Below, in pieces: positions 42,464 through 50,800 of a stretch of 64,000 nucleotides of DNA. Position 1 is the stretch's first letter; the number at the start of each line of letters is the position of its first letter. Location of the stretch: contig NZ_JBMERQ010000001.1 of assembly GCF_048820895.1 (NCBI RefSeq), positions 558,001 to 622,000 of the forward strand, in the 5' to 3' direction. This DNA is from Cribrihabitans_A neustonicus. Lineage in GTDB: Bacteria > Pseudomonadota > Alphaproteobacteria > Rhodobacterales > Rhodobacteraceae. A program made the translations under genes and the position numbers. The notes under the pieces were generated by a model that had not been told where the DNA came from, ran no database searches, and saw nothing but the letters and a program-made list of their open reading frames with translations.

Positions 42464-43675
42464 TTACTCCGTCAGCGCGCCATGCACCAGCGCCTTCAGC
42501 TCGGGGCGCGCAGGGTAGCTGCTCGAGGGTGCGAGCTGGGTCAGGAAGACAACCGAGAGGTCCAGCGCCCGGTCGACCCAGAAGAAGGTCGAGGCCATGC
42601 CGCCCCAGCTGAAATCGCCAACCGAGCCGGGGCAGCGCGCACGGGCCGGGTTCAGGACCACGGCGCCGCCGAGACCGAATCCCATGCCCTCCATCGGCTG
42701 CTCCGCAAAGCTCTGCGGGCCCATGGCTGCGATCTCACCAGGCAAATGGTTCTGCATCATGAAATCGACAGTCCCAGGGCTAAGAATATGGCCGCCGTCG
42801 CAGGCGCCCCGGCAGCGCAGCATCTCAGCAAATCGCATGTAGTCGCCGATGGTGCCGGTCAGCCCGCCGCCACCGGAATGCAAAGTGGCGTATTCAAACG
42901 GCGAGCCGCCGGGAGCATCGGCCAGCCGCAGCCGGGTGCCGCCAAGCCCGGCGCTGTTGAGCGCCATCGCATCCCCGGCCAGCGGCGTATAGAGAGACGC
43001 GAAGCGGTCGCCGGTGCCTGGCGCCACACGGAAGGCGGTCTCATGCATCCCCAGCGGCTCCAGGATTTCGGACTGGAAGAACTGCGCAAGCGGCTTGCCG
43101 GAGACCACCTCGACCACCCGGCCGATCACGTCGATGGAGACGGAATACTCCCAGCGCTTGCCGGGCTGGAACGCGAGCGGCAGATCGGCGAGGCGCCGGG
43201 TCATCGTGGACAGTTTGCCTTGGTCGGGTTTGAACAGAAGGTCCTGCTCCGCCATTGCTTCCGGCAGAACGCCGGGGTTGAACGGGTAGCTCAGGCCGGA
43301 GGTGTGGGTCAGCAGCTCGTGCAGCGTCGGGCTGCGGCTCGGTTCGGTCTGGTCGATGCATGCGGCACCCGCCACCAGTGCCCGCATATCAGAAAATTCC
43401 GGCAGGAACGCGCTCAGCGGTGCATCAAGATGCAAAAGCCCGCGTTCAACCAGCATCATCAAGGCCACAGAGGTCACTGGTTTAGTCATCGAGTAGAGCC
43501 GGACTACTGTATCGCGGGTGAACGGCAGATCCCGTTCAATATTCCGGAGGCCTGCCGTGTCGAAATAGCACTCCGCCCCGCGGCGGTGGATCAGCAAGGC
43601 GCTGCCTGCAAATTTCCCATCATCCACATAGCGTTGCTGCCATGCCTTGATGTGCTGCACCCGGTTATTGTCCAT
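42464..43675 (-). CDS. Serine hydrolase, class C beta-lactamase/EstB fold
   Basis: A 403-residue serine beta-lactamase-like hydrolase. The catalytic S-x-x-K is in LYSMTKPVTS near residue 67. The second motif is probably the YSVS after RW, where penicillin-recognising enzymes usually have Y-x-N. No signal peptide is visible, so it is likely a cytoplasmic esterase or lactone/amide hydrolase rather than a resistance enzyme. The start is taken as ATG 43675; an in-frame start 90 bases upstream would add a Pro/Arg-rich segment. It lies between the phosphotransferase and tesB genes on one strand. Confidence 0.85.
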   Translation of the reverse strand: MDNNRVQHIKAWQQRYVDDGKFAGSALLIHRRGAECYFDTAGLRNIERDLPFTRDTVVRLYSMTKPVTSVALMMLVERGLLHLDAPLSAFLPEFSDMRALVAGAACIDQTEPSRSPTLHELLTHTSGLSYPFNPGVLPEAMAEQDLLFKPDQGKLSTMTRRLADLPLAFQPGKRWEYSVSIDVIGRVVEVVSGKPLAQFFQSEILEPLGMHETAFRVAPGTGDRFASLYTPLAGDAMALNSAGLGGTRLRLADAPGGSPFEYATLHSGGGGLTGTIGDYMRFAEMLRCRGACDGGHILSPGTVDFMMQNHLPGEIAAMGPQSFAEQPMEGMGFGLGGAVVLNPARARCPGSVGDFSWGGMASTFFWVDRALDLSVVFLTQLAPSSSYPARPELKALVHGALTE

Positions 43676-43780
43676 CTCTCGCCCCTGCTCGCTCGGCCGC
43701 GTATTGCCATCATGCGCCGGCGGCGGCCGCGGGTCGAGGGGAATGCGCGAGCTGGTAATGTGCATTGCGAGCCAAACCGC

Positions 43781-44809
43781 TCATTCGCTGAGCGCCTGTA
43801 AGCCCTGGCGCGCAAACTCCGGCACATAAGTCCCGAGGCGGAGAGCCTGTTCCGGATTGGAAGCGGCGCCGTCCAGCGCCCGCTTGCGCACCCCTTGCAG
43901 GATCGCGGCCATGCGGAAGAAGCTGAAGCCGAGGCAATAGCCGAATTGATCCACGCCCGGCAGGCCGCGGCGGCGGCAGTAGGCGTCGATGAACGCGGCA
44001 TCTTCCGGCAGGCCAAGCGCGGCGCGCTCGAGCCCGGCAAGGCCCCTGCCCTCCGGCCCTGGCGGCATACGCCATTGCATAATGACGGCAGCTAAATCGG
44101 CGTATGGATGGCCGATGGTCGACAGCTCCCAATCCAGGAGCGCGCGGCAGGACGGGCCATCCGCGGCAAAGATCATGTTGTCGATGCGGAAGTCGCCATG
44201 CACAAGCCCGCGCTGGCCGTCCTGCGGAGCCCTTTCGCGCTCCAGCGCGGCGATCAGCTCCTCCATTTCCGGGATGCTGCCGGTTTCGCTCGCGCGGTAC
44301 TGCCCGGTCCAGCGGCTCAGCTGACGTTGGAAGTAGTCTCCCGGCGGGCCGTAATCCGCCAGGTCAACGGTCTCGGCGTCCACGTCGTGCAACGCGGCGA
44401 GCACCCGGTTCATTTCGTCCGTGATCGCTGCCCGTTCTTCCGGGCTCGCTTCAGGGAGCGATGGGTCGAGGAAGCTGCGCCCGGCGATATGCTCCATCAC
44501 GTAGAAGTCCGAGCCCAGCACGCTTTCGTCCTCGCACAAGAGATGCATCCGGGCGACGGGCACCGCACTGCCGGCCAGCGCACGCTGCACGCGAAACTCA
44601 CGGTCGATCGCATGGGCCGATTTCAGAAGTACCCCTGGCGGCTTGCGGCGCAGCACGTAGTTTCCGGCTTGGGTCAGGAGCAGGAAAGTGGGATTCGACT
44701 GACCGGTTGCGAACTTCCGGGCCTCAACCGGGCCGTCAAACCCTGGCAGGCGGCCTCTCAGATAGGCGGACACTGCCTCCAGATCGAGGGTTTGGGTCGT
44801 GGCCGTCAT
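43781..44809 (-). CDS. APH-family phosphotransferase (ACAD10-type)
   Basis: A 342-residue aminoglycoside-phosphotransferase-fold kinase. The phosphotransfer motifs are LVHGDFRIDNMIF (catalytic Asp) and LLDWELSTIGHPYADLA (metal Asp); an ATP-anchoring lysine/arginine region is YVLRRKPPGVLLKSAHAI. Members beside acyl-CoA genes resemble the kinase domain of ACAD10/ACAD11, which act on 4-hydroxy acids as CoA esters, so an acyl-chain role is more likely than drug resistance. The start is ATG 44809 with GGGAGGAG directly upstream. It heads a three-gene minus-strand group with the hydrolase and tesB. Confidence 0.87.
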   Translation of the reverse strand: MTATTQTLDLEAVSAYLRGRLPGFDGPVEARKFATGQSNPTFLLLTQAGNYVLRRKPPGVLLKSAHAIDREFRVQRALAGSAVPVARMHLLCEDESVLGSDFYVMEHIAGRSFLDPSLPEASPEERAAITDEMNRVLAALHDVDAETVDLADYGPPGDYFQRQLSRWTGQYRASETGSIPEMEELIAALERERAPQDGQRGLVHGDFRIDNMIFAADGPSCRALLDWELSTIGHPYADLAAVIMQWRMPPGPEGRGLAGLERAALGLPEDAAFIDAYCRRRGLPGVDQFGYCLGFSFFRMAAILQGVRKRALDGAASNPEQALRLGTYVPEFARQGLQALSE

Positions 44810-45404
44810 GTCTCCTCCCGCGCTCTCCGCCTTGTTTTCCCGCAGGCTGGCATGCCGTGGCGGTTGAAGCAATGGCCGCGCCAGCCAGGCAACACGACGT
44901 CACGAGCGCGGCAAGGACCGCCCGCAAAATTGACAAATTTAAAAGCAGCTCAACGGACATGTCCGATATTGTGGACGCGCACTGGAATGCAATTTCAAGG
45001 GCTGTGCGATCCGAACCTTCCGACAGCAATTTCGCAATCCGGCCGTAAAAAATATATCTCATTTAATGACGGGGAAATCGCGCCGCTTCCCGGCAAATTG
45101 CCCACAAGTCTTGCAAGGCAATCGAGCCAAGACCGTGCCCCGTGTAATGCAAGACCCGAAGATCCGTTGCATTCTGGATGCATTTTCAGAAAGCCGGTTG
45201 CTGGCCAACAGCTGCTCCCTGCCCCCAAGCGGCGTTCCGGCTCTGCCTGACCGGCGGCTGAAGGCATCCCTAGTGAGGCAAGAGCCTTATACGCGTGGGA
45301 AGAAAGGATGCTTCTAGCCGCGCAACGGCTAAAATTCCCCCTTAGCCCTTTACCCGGAAATGGCGTAGAACAATAGAAAGAAGAACGAAAAGGAAATACC
45401 CCCG
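44810..45404. other. 595-base intergenic region ahead of aroQ
   Basis: No gene is supported. It should contain the divergent promoters of the phosphotransferase group and of aroQ. Notable are a perfect 12-bp palindrome CGGACATGTCCG (44954-44965), an AT-rich patch near 45046-45065, and a hairpin TAGCCG-CGCAA-CGGCTA (45315-45331) about 75 bases before aroQ. Confidence 0.5.
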
Positions 45405-45854
45405 ATGCACAGTATCATGGTTTTGAACGGGCCGAACTTGAACCTGCTGGGCACCCGCCAGCCAGAGGTCTACGGAACGGAAACCCTGGCCATGGTGGAG
45501 GACGCCTGCACCGCCCATGCCAGCAAGCTGGGGCTGCACGCCGTTTGCGTTCAATCCAATCACGAGGGCGCTCTGATCGATGCCATTCACGCCGCGAAGG
45601 GTGTGCATGCCGGCATCATCCTGAATGCCGGCGCCTATACCCATACGTCCATTGCCTTGATGGACGCTCTGATCTCTGTCGAGATTCCTGCGGTGGAAGT
45701 GCATCTGTCCAACATTCACGCGCGCGAAAGCTTCCGCCATCAGTCCTATATCGCGAAGGCCGCGCTTGGGCAGATTTGCGGATTCGGCTCCTACGGTTAC
45801 CTGCTGGCACTGGATGCGCTGGCAGCGCACTTACGGGGCCGGACGCCTGCATGA
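45405..45854 (+). CDS. aroQ: 3-dehydroquinate dehydratase, type II
   Basis: A 149-residue type II dehydroquinase that removes water from 3-dehydroquinate in the shikimate pathway. The flexible catalytic loop is NGPNLNLLGTRQPEVYG with the essential Arg and Tyr; the substrate-binding segments are LNAGAYTHTSIA and VEVHLSNIHARESFRHQSY, containing the catalytic histidine. Length is standard. Its stop overlaps the ATG of a LuxR-family gene, so the two are translationally coupled. A class II DAHP synthase of the same pathway lies at 24571-25941 but is not linked. Confidence 0.95.
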   Translation: MHSIMVLNGPNLNLLGTRQPEVYGTETLAMVEDACTAHASKLGLHAVCVQSNHEGALIDAIHAAKGVHAGIILNAGAYTHTSIALMDALISVEIPAVEVHLSNIHARESFRHQSYIAKAALGQICGFGSYGYLLALDALAAHLRGRTPA

Positions 45855-46618
45855 AAGTCACGGAATACCTGAACTTTCTTTGCGGCGTGAACAGCCTTGA
45901 GGCGCTGTGGAAAGCCCATGTGCGCCAAATGAGCAGCTATGGCTTCGACCGCCTGCTGTACGGCTACACCCGCTACAAGACCGATACTTCCCTGGGCGAT
46001 CCCGAAGATTTCGTGATCCTGAGCAATCACACGCCCGAGTACCTCACGGGATACCTCCATGAGGGCCTTTACTCTGATGCACCTATGCTAAGGTGGGCCT
46101 TGGAAAATGAAGGCGCCAGCAGCTGGCTGAGAGCTCAGGAGCTGGCCTCCAGCGGCGCCCTTCCACCCGAGGCAAAGCGCGTCTGTGACTTCAATGAGCG
46201 GATGAACATCACCGCCGGCTACACGATAAGCTTTCCCAGCGTGTCGACGCGGCACAAGGGCGCGATTGCCCTGGCTGCCGCAGGCGGAACTACTCAGGCG
46301 GATGCCGATGCAATCTGGCAGCGGCACGGCCACGATATCGAACTGATGAACAATGTCGCGCACCTGAAGATCCTCACCCTGCCCTATGCGCCTCCGAACC
46401 GCACACTCACCAGGCGCCAGCGCGAAGTGCTGCAATGGGTCGGCGACGGAAAGACAACGCAGGACATTGCCATGCTGATGGGGCTGACCTCCGCGACGGT
46501 TGAAAAGCACCTGCGCCTCGCGCGTGAAGCGCTGGCAGTAGAGACTACGGCGCAGGCAGTATTAAAGGCCGCAATGCACAACCAGATGTATATTGTGGAA
46601 CCGTCAAGCCTTCCCTGA
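45851..46618 (+). CDS. LuxR-family regulator with autoinducer-binding domain (solo)
   Basis: A 255-residue regulator. Residues about 15-175 resemble an autoinducer-binding domain (FDRLLYGYTRYKTD, YSDAPMLRWALEN, SSWLRAQE, NITAGYTISFPS), and about 185-235 form the LuxR helix-turn-helix (LTRRQREVLQWVGDGKTTQ, TSATVEKHLRLAREAL). The pocket departs from TraR/LuxR: where the first conserved tryptophan is expected there is EYLTGYL. No luxI-type synthase is nearby, so it is a solo. The ATG overlaps the aroQ stop (ATGA), an unusual coupling of a sensor to a shikimate gene. The ligand is unknown. Confidence 0.85.
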   Translation: MKVTEYLNFLCGVNSLEALWKAHVRQMSSYGFDRLLYGYTRYKTDTSLGDPEDFVILSNHTPEYLTGYLHEGLYSDAPMLRWALENEGASSWLRAQELASSGALPPEAKRVCDFNERMNITAGYTISFPSVSTRHKGAIALAAAGGTTQADADAIWQRHGHDIELMNNVAHLKILTLPYAPPNRTLTRRQREVLQWVGDGKTTQDIAMLMGLTSATVEKHLRLAREALAVETTAQAVLKAAMHNQMYIVEPSSLP

Positions 46619-46814
46619 ATTGCAAGCGTTAAGTGTCCGAAAACAGGTAAGGAATTCACTACTACCTTCTTCGTACCAAAGCCTGCATTCTACACGTGTT
46701 CCGTGAGTGGTGGCTTTAGCCTGGGAACTATTGGTTGTGACCCCCTGCGATTTCAGGGCTCTCACTGCTGTCCGGGTGCCGACGTGTATTGATCCACGCC
46801 GGCATCCGTTATTC

Positions 46815-46852
46815 GGAGGAGTCTCGCCTATCCCCATCGGTGGGACTCCTCC
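46815..46852. repeat. Long inverted repeat with GGAGGAG arm
   Basis: A 9-bp perfect inverted repeat (GGAGGAGTC with GACTCCTCC) encloses 20 bases with an inner TCCCC-A/TGGGA pairing. It is not followed by a T-run, so it is not a simple terminator. Confidence 0.6.
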
Positions 46853-46931
46853 CCCCTGCCCTAGCTACACCCGCACCCTCAAAGCTGCAGGCTTGCGGGC
46901 CAGCACACCCGGAGCGCACCCCGGAACATGC

Positions 46932-46957
46932 GAAAGCCGGCGGAATGGCCGCCGGCT
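46932..46957 (-). terminator. Terminator of rpsB-tsf
   Basis: On the minus strand a 9-bp stem (AGCCGGCGG with CCGCCGGCT) starts 35 bases after the tsf stop and is followed by a short T stretch. Confidence 0.65.
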
Positions 46958-46991
46958 CTCCAAATCACAACGGTCCAATTGGCCCGCGGGC

Positions 46992-47867
46992 TCAGCCCTG
47001 AGCGGCCTTCGCCACCTCGGCTGCGAAGTCTTCCTTCTCGACTTCGATGCCTTCGCCCACTTCCACGCGGACAAAACCGGTGATGGTGGCGCCTGCTTCC
47101 TTGGCGGCGGCTTCCACTGTCAGGTCGGGGTTCACCACGAACTGCTGGTTCAGCAGGGTCGACTCGGCGACGAATTTCTTCATCCGGCCTTCGATCATCT
47201 TTTCAATCACCTGCTCCGGCTTGCCGGACTCGCGGGCGATGTCGATCTGAACCTGCTTTTCCTTCTCGACGATGGATGCATCCAGCTCGGCTTCCGACAG
47301 CGCGGCCGGGTTCACGGCTGCGATGTGCATCGCGACTTGCTTGCCGATGGTGTCGTCGCCACCGTTCATCGCAACCAGAACGCCGATTTTGCCCATGCCC
47401 TCGGCCGCAGCATTGTGGACGTAGGAGACCACGGTCTCGCCTTCCAGCTTCTCCATGCGGCGCAGCGACATGTTCTCGCCGATGGTGGCGATCTTGTCGG
47501 TCAGGGTCGCCTCGACGGACTTGCCGCCCAGGTCGGCTGCCTTCAGCGCTTCGACGTCGTCGGCGTTCAGGGCTGCCTTGGCGATGCCGGCAACCATGGA
47601 CTGGAATTCGCCGTTCTTGGCAACGAAGTCAGTTTCCGAGTTCACTTCAACCGCAACACCCTTGCCGCCTTCGACGACAACGGCGACGAGGCCTTCGGCG
47701 GCGGTGCGGCCGGATTTTTTGGCAGCCTTCGCCAGACCCTTGGTGCGCAGCCAGTCTACCGCGGCTTCCATGTCGCCGTTGTTTTCGACCAGGGCTTTTT
47801 TTGCGTCCATCATGCCTGCGCCGGTGGATTCGCGCAGTTCTTTCACCATTGCTGCAGTGATTGCCAT
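46992..47867 (-). CDS. tsf: Translation elongation factor Ts
   Basis: A 291-residue guanine-nucleotide exchange factor for EF-Tu. The UBA-like N-terminal domain begins MAITAAMVKELRESTGAGMM with the conserved DAKKALVENNGDMEAAVDWL. The core contains NSETDFVAKN, the segment that contacts EF-Tu. Length and the position 76 bases after rpsB are standard. A GC-rich spacer separates it from rpsB and a hairpin terminator follows. Confidence 0.97.
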   Translation of the reverse strand: MAITAAMVKELRESTGAGMMDAKKALVENNGDMEAAVDWLRTKGLAKAAKKSGRTAAEGLVAVVVEGGKGVAVEVNSETDFVAKNGEFQSMVAGIAKAALNADDVEALKAADLGGKSVEATLTDKIATIGENMSLRRMEKLEGETVVSYVHNAAAEGMGKIGVLVAMNGGDDTIGKQVAMHIAAVNPAALSEAELDASIVEKEKQVQIDIARESGKPEQVIEKMIEGRMKKFVAESTLLNQQFVVNPDLTVEAAAKEAGATITGFVRVEVGEGIEVEKEDFAAEVAKAAQG

Positions 47868-47943
47868 GTCAGGCTCTCCTCAATTCAGAACAGGTTCGGG
47901 GCAGGCGCTACCTGCCCCGCATGTCAAATCCGTGACGGACGGA

Positions 47944-48714
47944 TCAGGCGTCTGCGGCTTCTTCAGCCACGGCTTCCTCGGCCGGGGCTTCTTCCAGCGC
48001 GCCGAGGTCAACACCTGCGGCACCCAGCTGAGCCGACATGCCGTCCAGCGCCGCACGGGCCACCAGATCGCAGTACAGCGAGATCGCGCGGGACGCGTCG
48101 TCGTTGCCGGGGATGATGTAGTCAACGCCATCGGGCGAGCAGTTGGTGTCGACAACCGCGACAACCGGGATGCCCAGCTTCTTGGCTTCGGCGATTGCCA
48201 GCGCTTCTTTCTTCACGTCGATGACGAACAGCAGGTCCGGCACGCCGCCCATTTCGCGGATGCCGCCCAGCGACGCTTCCAGCTTCTCCTGGTCGCGTTC
48301 CATGCCCAGACGCTCTTTCTTGGTCAGGCCTTCGGCGCCGGAGGACATCTTCTCGTCGATTTCCTTCAGGCGGTTGATCGACTGGGAGACGGTCTTCCAG
48401 TTGGTCAGCGTGCCGCCGAGCCAGCGGTGGTTCATGTAGTACTGCGCGGACTTCTCCGCGGCTTCGGCGATCGGTGCGGAAGCCTGGCGCTTGGTGCCGA
48501 CGAACAGCACGCGGCCGCCTTTGGCAACGGTGTCACGCACAACCTGCAGCGCCTGGTCCAGCATCGGAACAGTCTGGGTCAGGTCCATAATGTGGATGCC
48601 GTTGCGCGCACCGTAGATGTAGGGTGCCATGCGCGGATTCCAGCGCTGAGTCTGGTGGCCGAAGTGAACGCCAGCTTCCAGCAGCTGACGCATGGAGAAC
48701 TCGGGAAGAGCCAT
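47944..48714 (-). CDS. rpsB: 30S ribosomal protein S2
   Basis: A 256-residue ribosomal protein S2. It has the family N-terminus MRQLLEAGVHFGHQTQRWNP and MAPYIYGARNGIHIMDL, and conserved segments RVLFVGTKRQA and DLLFVIDVKKEALAIAEA. The C-terminal tail is acidic and Ala/Glu-rich (EEAPAEEAVAEEAAD). It is first of the rpsB-tsf operon. The 5' region is GC-rich with possible hairpins, consistent with autoregulatory leaders of rpsB, though no specific structure is claimed. Confidence 0.97.
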   Translation of the reverse strand: MALPEFSMRQLLEAGVHFGHQTQRWNPRMAPYIYGARNGIHIMDLTQTVPMLDQALQVVRDTVAKGGRVLFVGTKRQASAPIAEAAEKSAQYYMNHRWLGGTLTNWKTVSQSINRLKEIDEKMSSGAEGLTKKERLGMERDQEKLEASLGGIREMGGVPDLLFVIDVKKEALAIAEAKKLGIPVVAVVDTNCSPDGVDYIIPGNDDASRAISLYCDLVARAALDGMSAQLGAAGVDLGALEEAPAEEAVAEEAADA

Positions 48715-48895
48715 GCTATCTTATCCTTTTCCGGTTTAATCCTCGGCGGGGGTCTCAGAGCGGTCGCTCCAACCGGCGGTCCGGCGGGGATGTCTCCCCC
48801 GCACAGGCCAAACCCCGCCTGCGGGTTCGTACGCGGGCCTATAGAGCAGTTCCCCGGGCAAGGCAAGGCTGCTTGCCCGGAAAAACACACAGTCC

Positions 48896-49726
48896 TCAGG
48901 AATTATCTTCCCAAAAACCGCCAGCCTTCACAGTAGCAAAGGCTTTTGCGGCCAGCGCCTTGCGGTCTGGAAACTCCGACACATTCAAAGGCGCGTGCCA
49001 CATCACCTCCACCACGCCCTGCCGCGGGGCGGAGAGCACCTTCAGCAGATGCGGGCCAAAGTCCATGTCGCCCCACCAGCCATAAAACCGCGGCGGCGCT
49101 CCGGCGGGCGCGGTGTACCGTAAAGTGACCGGCTGAATGTGGCTGCCATGGCGCAGTCCGTCGTTGAAGAATGGCGCAAAAAGCGTTGTCTTAAATGGTA
49201 AAATCCGAAGTCCATCGGTCGAGGTGCCTTCCGGAAAGAACAACAGCTTGTGCCCTGCCGCCAAGCGCTTGGCAAACAGCTCGGTCTGCGCACGCGCCTT
49301 CTGGCGGTCCCGCTCGATAAACACGGTGCCGGTCGCGCGCGCCAGCCAGCCGATCCCGGGCCAGCCCGCAACTTCCGCCTTGGAAACGAAATACACCCGC
49401 TTCTGCGCATTCAGCACGAAGATGTCGAGCCAGGACGCGTGGTTTGCCACGACCGCGCCGGGCTGCCGCATGATCTGCCCCCGGCTGAGGCAGCTGAGGC
49501 CGAGGATTGCCAGAGCCCCGCGGCAAACGGTTTGAGTCAGGAAGGGCGTGAGCGGCCGGCGCAAACCAAACAGCGGCCGCTCCAGAAGCCGCAGCAGCAG
49601 CAAGACCGCAAGACTGCCAAACACTAGCGTGCCGAGCAACAGCCCGCGCAGAAGTGCCCGCCCCCAGCCCGCCACGCCGATACGGACGGGATCGGGCGCC
49701 TCGCTGCTCTGCCAGCTCATCGTCAT
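48896..49726 (-). CDS. olsA: Lyso-ornithine lipid O-acyltransferase (PlsC family)
   Basis: A 276-residue membrane acyltransferase of the PlsC family. A hydrophobic anchor (LLRGLLLGTLVFGSLAVLLLLRLL) is followed by the catalytic H-x4-D motif in VANHASWLDIFVLN and the substrate motif LFFPEGTSTDG. Its ATG overlaps the stop of olsB by four bases, so it most likely adds the second acyl chain in ornithine-lipid synthesis rather than making phosphatidic acid. The start 49726 is preferred because of this overlap; an extended frame upstream lies inside olsB. Confidence 0.88.
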   Translation of the reverse strand: MTMSWQSSEAPDPVRIGVAGWGRALLRGLLLGTLVFGSLAVLLLLRLLERPLFGLRRPLTPFLTQTVCRGALAILGLSCLSRGQIMRQPGAVVANHASWLDIFVLNAQKRVYFVSKAEVAGWPGIGWLARATGTVFIERDRQKARAQTELFAKRLAAGHKLLFFPEGTSTDGLRILPFKTTLFAPFFNDGLRHGSHIQPVTLRYTAPAGAPPRFYGWWGDMDFGPHLLKVLSAPRQGVVEVMWHAPLNVSEFPDRKALAAKAFATVKAGGFWEDNS

Positions 49727-50490
49727 CGCGCGCCGCGCCCTTCGGTGTAGATCCGGCTCTGCCTTGTGTTCATCCTCGCCGTATCCAGGATCAGGCACAC
49801 ATCGGTGGTGTTGAAGTCGTGATCCACATAAGCGCCCTCACCCACGAAACCGCCGAGCCGCAGATAGGCCTTGATCAGCGCAGGCATCGCCAGCATGGCG
49901 CGGCGGCGGTCGAGCTCAGCAGCCGGCACCAGGTCCATGTTCTGAAACACCTTGGACCGCGCCCGCAGTGCAGGCGGCGCCAGGTGATTGTGGTGCAGCA
50001 GCGCCAAAGGCTCCGCCAGCGCGCGCGGATCGGTGCCGTGAAAGCTGGCAACGCCGAACAGAATTTCGATCGCATGCTCCTGCACATAGCTCGCAAGCCC
50101 GGCCCAGAGGTGATACATCGCCATGCTGCCGCGGTAGTCGGCGTGCAGGCAGGAACGCCCCAATTCCAATAGCTTGCGGCCCGAAGCTATCAACGGCTTC
50201 AGGTCATATTCGCTTTCCGAATAGAACTGCCCGGCTGCTGCGGCCTGATCGCCGCGCATCAGCCGGTAGACACCGGCAATCCGCCCCTTGCGCTCGTCGC
50301 GGAGCAGCAGGTGATCGGAGAATGGATCGAACCGGTCACGCTCCAGCCCGGCGGCATGGTCGACCATCGGCCCGCCTGCGCCCAGCTCGCGCACGAAAAC
50401 CTCATAGCGCAGCGTCTGCGCCGCGCGCAGGTCTTGCTCGGTGGCAGCGATGGAGACGGAGAATTCGGACGCCGGAACGGGCATGGGCAT
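49723..50490 (-). CDS. olsB: L-ornithine N-alpha-acyltransferase OlsB
   Basis: A 255-residue GNAT-related acyltransferase that transfers a 3-hydroxyacyl chain from ACP to ornithine, the first step of ornithine-lipid synthesis. Signature parts are AAQTLRYEVFVRELGA, ERDRFDPFSDHLLLRD and LELGRSCLHADYRG, then GVASFHGTDP. The upstream region holds a near-consensus CtrA site. In phosphate-limited marine bacteria ornithine lipids substitute for phospholipids, which fits the phosphate regulon in this window, but no Pho box was seen here. Confidence 0.93.
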   Translation of the reverse strand: MPMPVPASEFSVSIAATEQDLRAAQTLRYEVFVRELGAGGPMVDHAAGLERDRFDPFSDHLLLRDERKGRIAGVYRLMRGDQAAAAGQFYSESEYDLKPLIASGRKLLELGRSCLHADYRGSMAMYHLWAGLASYVQEHAIEILFGVASFHGTDPRALAEPLALLHHNHLAPPALRARSKVFQNMDLVPAAELDRRRAMLAMPALIKAYLRLGGFVGEGAYVDHDFNTTDVCLILDTARMNTRQSRIYTEGRGAR

Positions 50491-50588
50491 ATCCTGAAGG
50501 CTTCTGGCTTGCGCTGACCCGGCTCATACGGCACAGAGGACGCAAAGTCATAACAATTGGCGATGATCTGTTAACTTTTCGTCAACCC

Positions 50589-50771
50589 TTATGGATCAAA
50601 GACAGGGATCAGGGATACGCGCGATCCATCAATTACCAGCTTGCCTTGGTCGGGGAAGTTTACCGTGATCTTGCCGCCTGTGTTGGATTGCACCTGGCCG
50701 ACCCCCCATTCCGGATGGTCGGGGTGCTTCACATACATGCCCGGGGCGAGAATAGCATTGAGGTCATTCAT
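50589..50771 (-). CDS. DUF3553-domain small protein
   Basis: A 60-residue protein that consists of a single DUF3553 domain: GMYVKHPDHPEWGVGQVQSN then KITVNFPDQGKLVID. The domain resembles the Tudor-like C-terminus of UvrD/PcrA helicases that binds RNA polymerase; here it stands alone. The start is ATG 50771. It is divergent from chpT, whose start is 30 bases away. Function is unknown. Confidence 0.85.
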   Translation of the reverse strand: MNDLNAILAPGMYVKHPDHPEWGVGQVQSNTGGKITVNFPDQGKLVIDGSRVSLIPVFDP

Positions 50772-50800
50772 TGGCGGGTGGCCCAAGTCGGAGGAACGTC

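Larger units (their letters stand above)
46619..46991. other. Structured gene-free region between luxR solo and tsf
   Basis: About 370 bases without a supported protein gene. Hairpins follow one another: CCCTG-CGATTT-CAGGG near 46745, GTGCCG/CGGCAT near 46776-46806, and GGAGGAGTC/GACTCCTCC (46815-46823 with 46844-46852). A terminator for tsf is at 46932-46957. A structured RNA on either strand is possible. Confidence 0.5.

Noticed and set aside
42464..43675. Antibiotic-resistance beta-lactamase
   Set aside because: The SxxK motif is present, but there is no signal peptide and the second motif is atypical; an esterase-like hydrolase is the better reading.
42452..43801. 449-codon open frame on the plus strand
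   Set aside because: Antisense to the serine-hydrolase gene, rich in Arg, His and Gln as typical of GC-rich shadow frames.
43781..44809. Aminoglycoside resistance kinase
   Set aside because: The fold motifs match, but the context with thioesterase and hydrolase genes and the ACAD10-like sequence point to acyl metabolism.
46604..46837. 77-codon minus-strand frame after the LuxR solo
   Set aside because: It covers the hairpin-rich region, has no ribosome binding site and no recognisable family.
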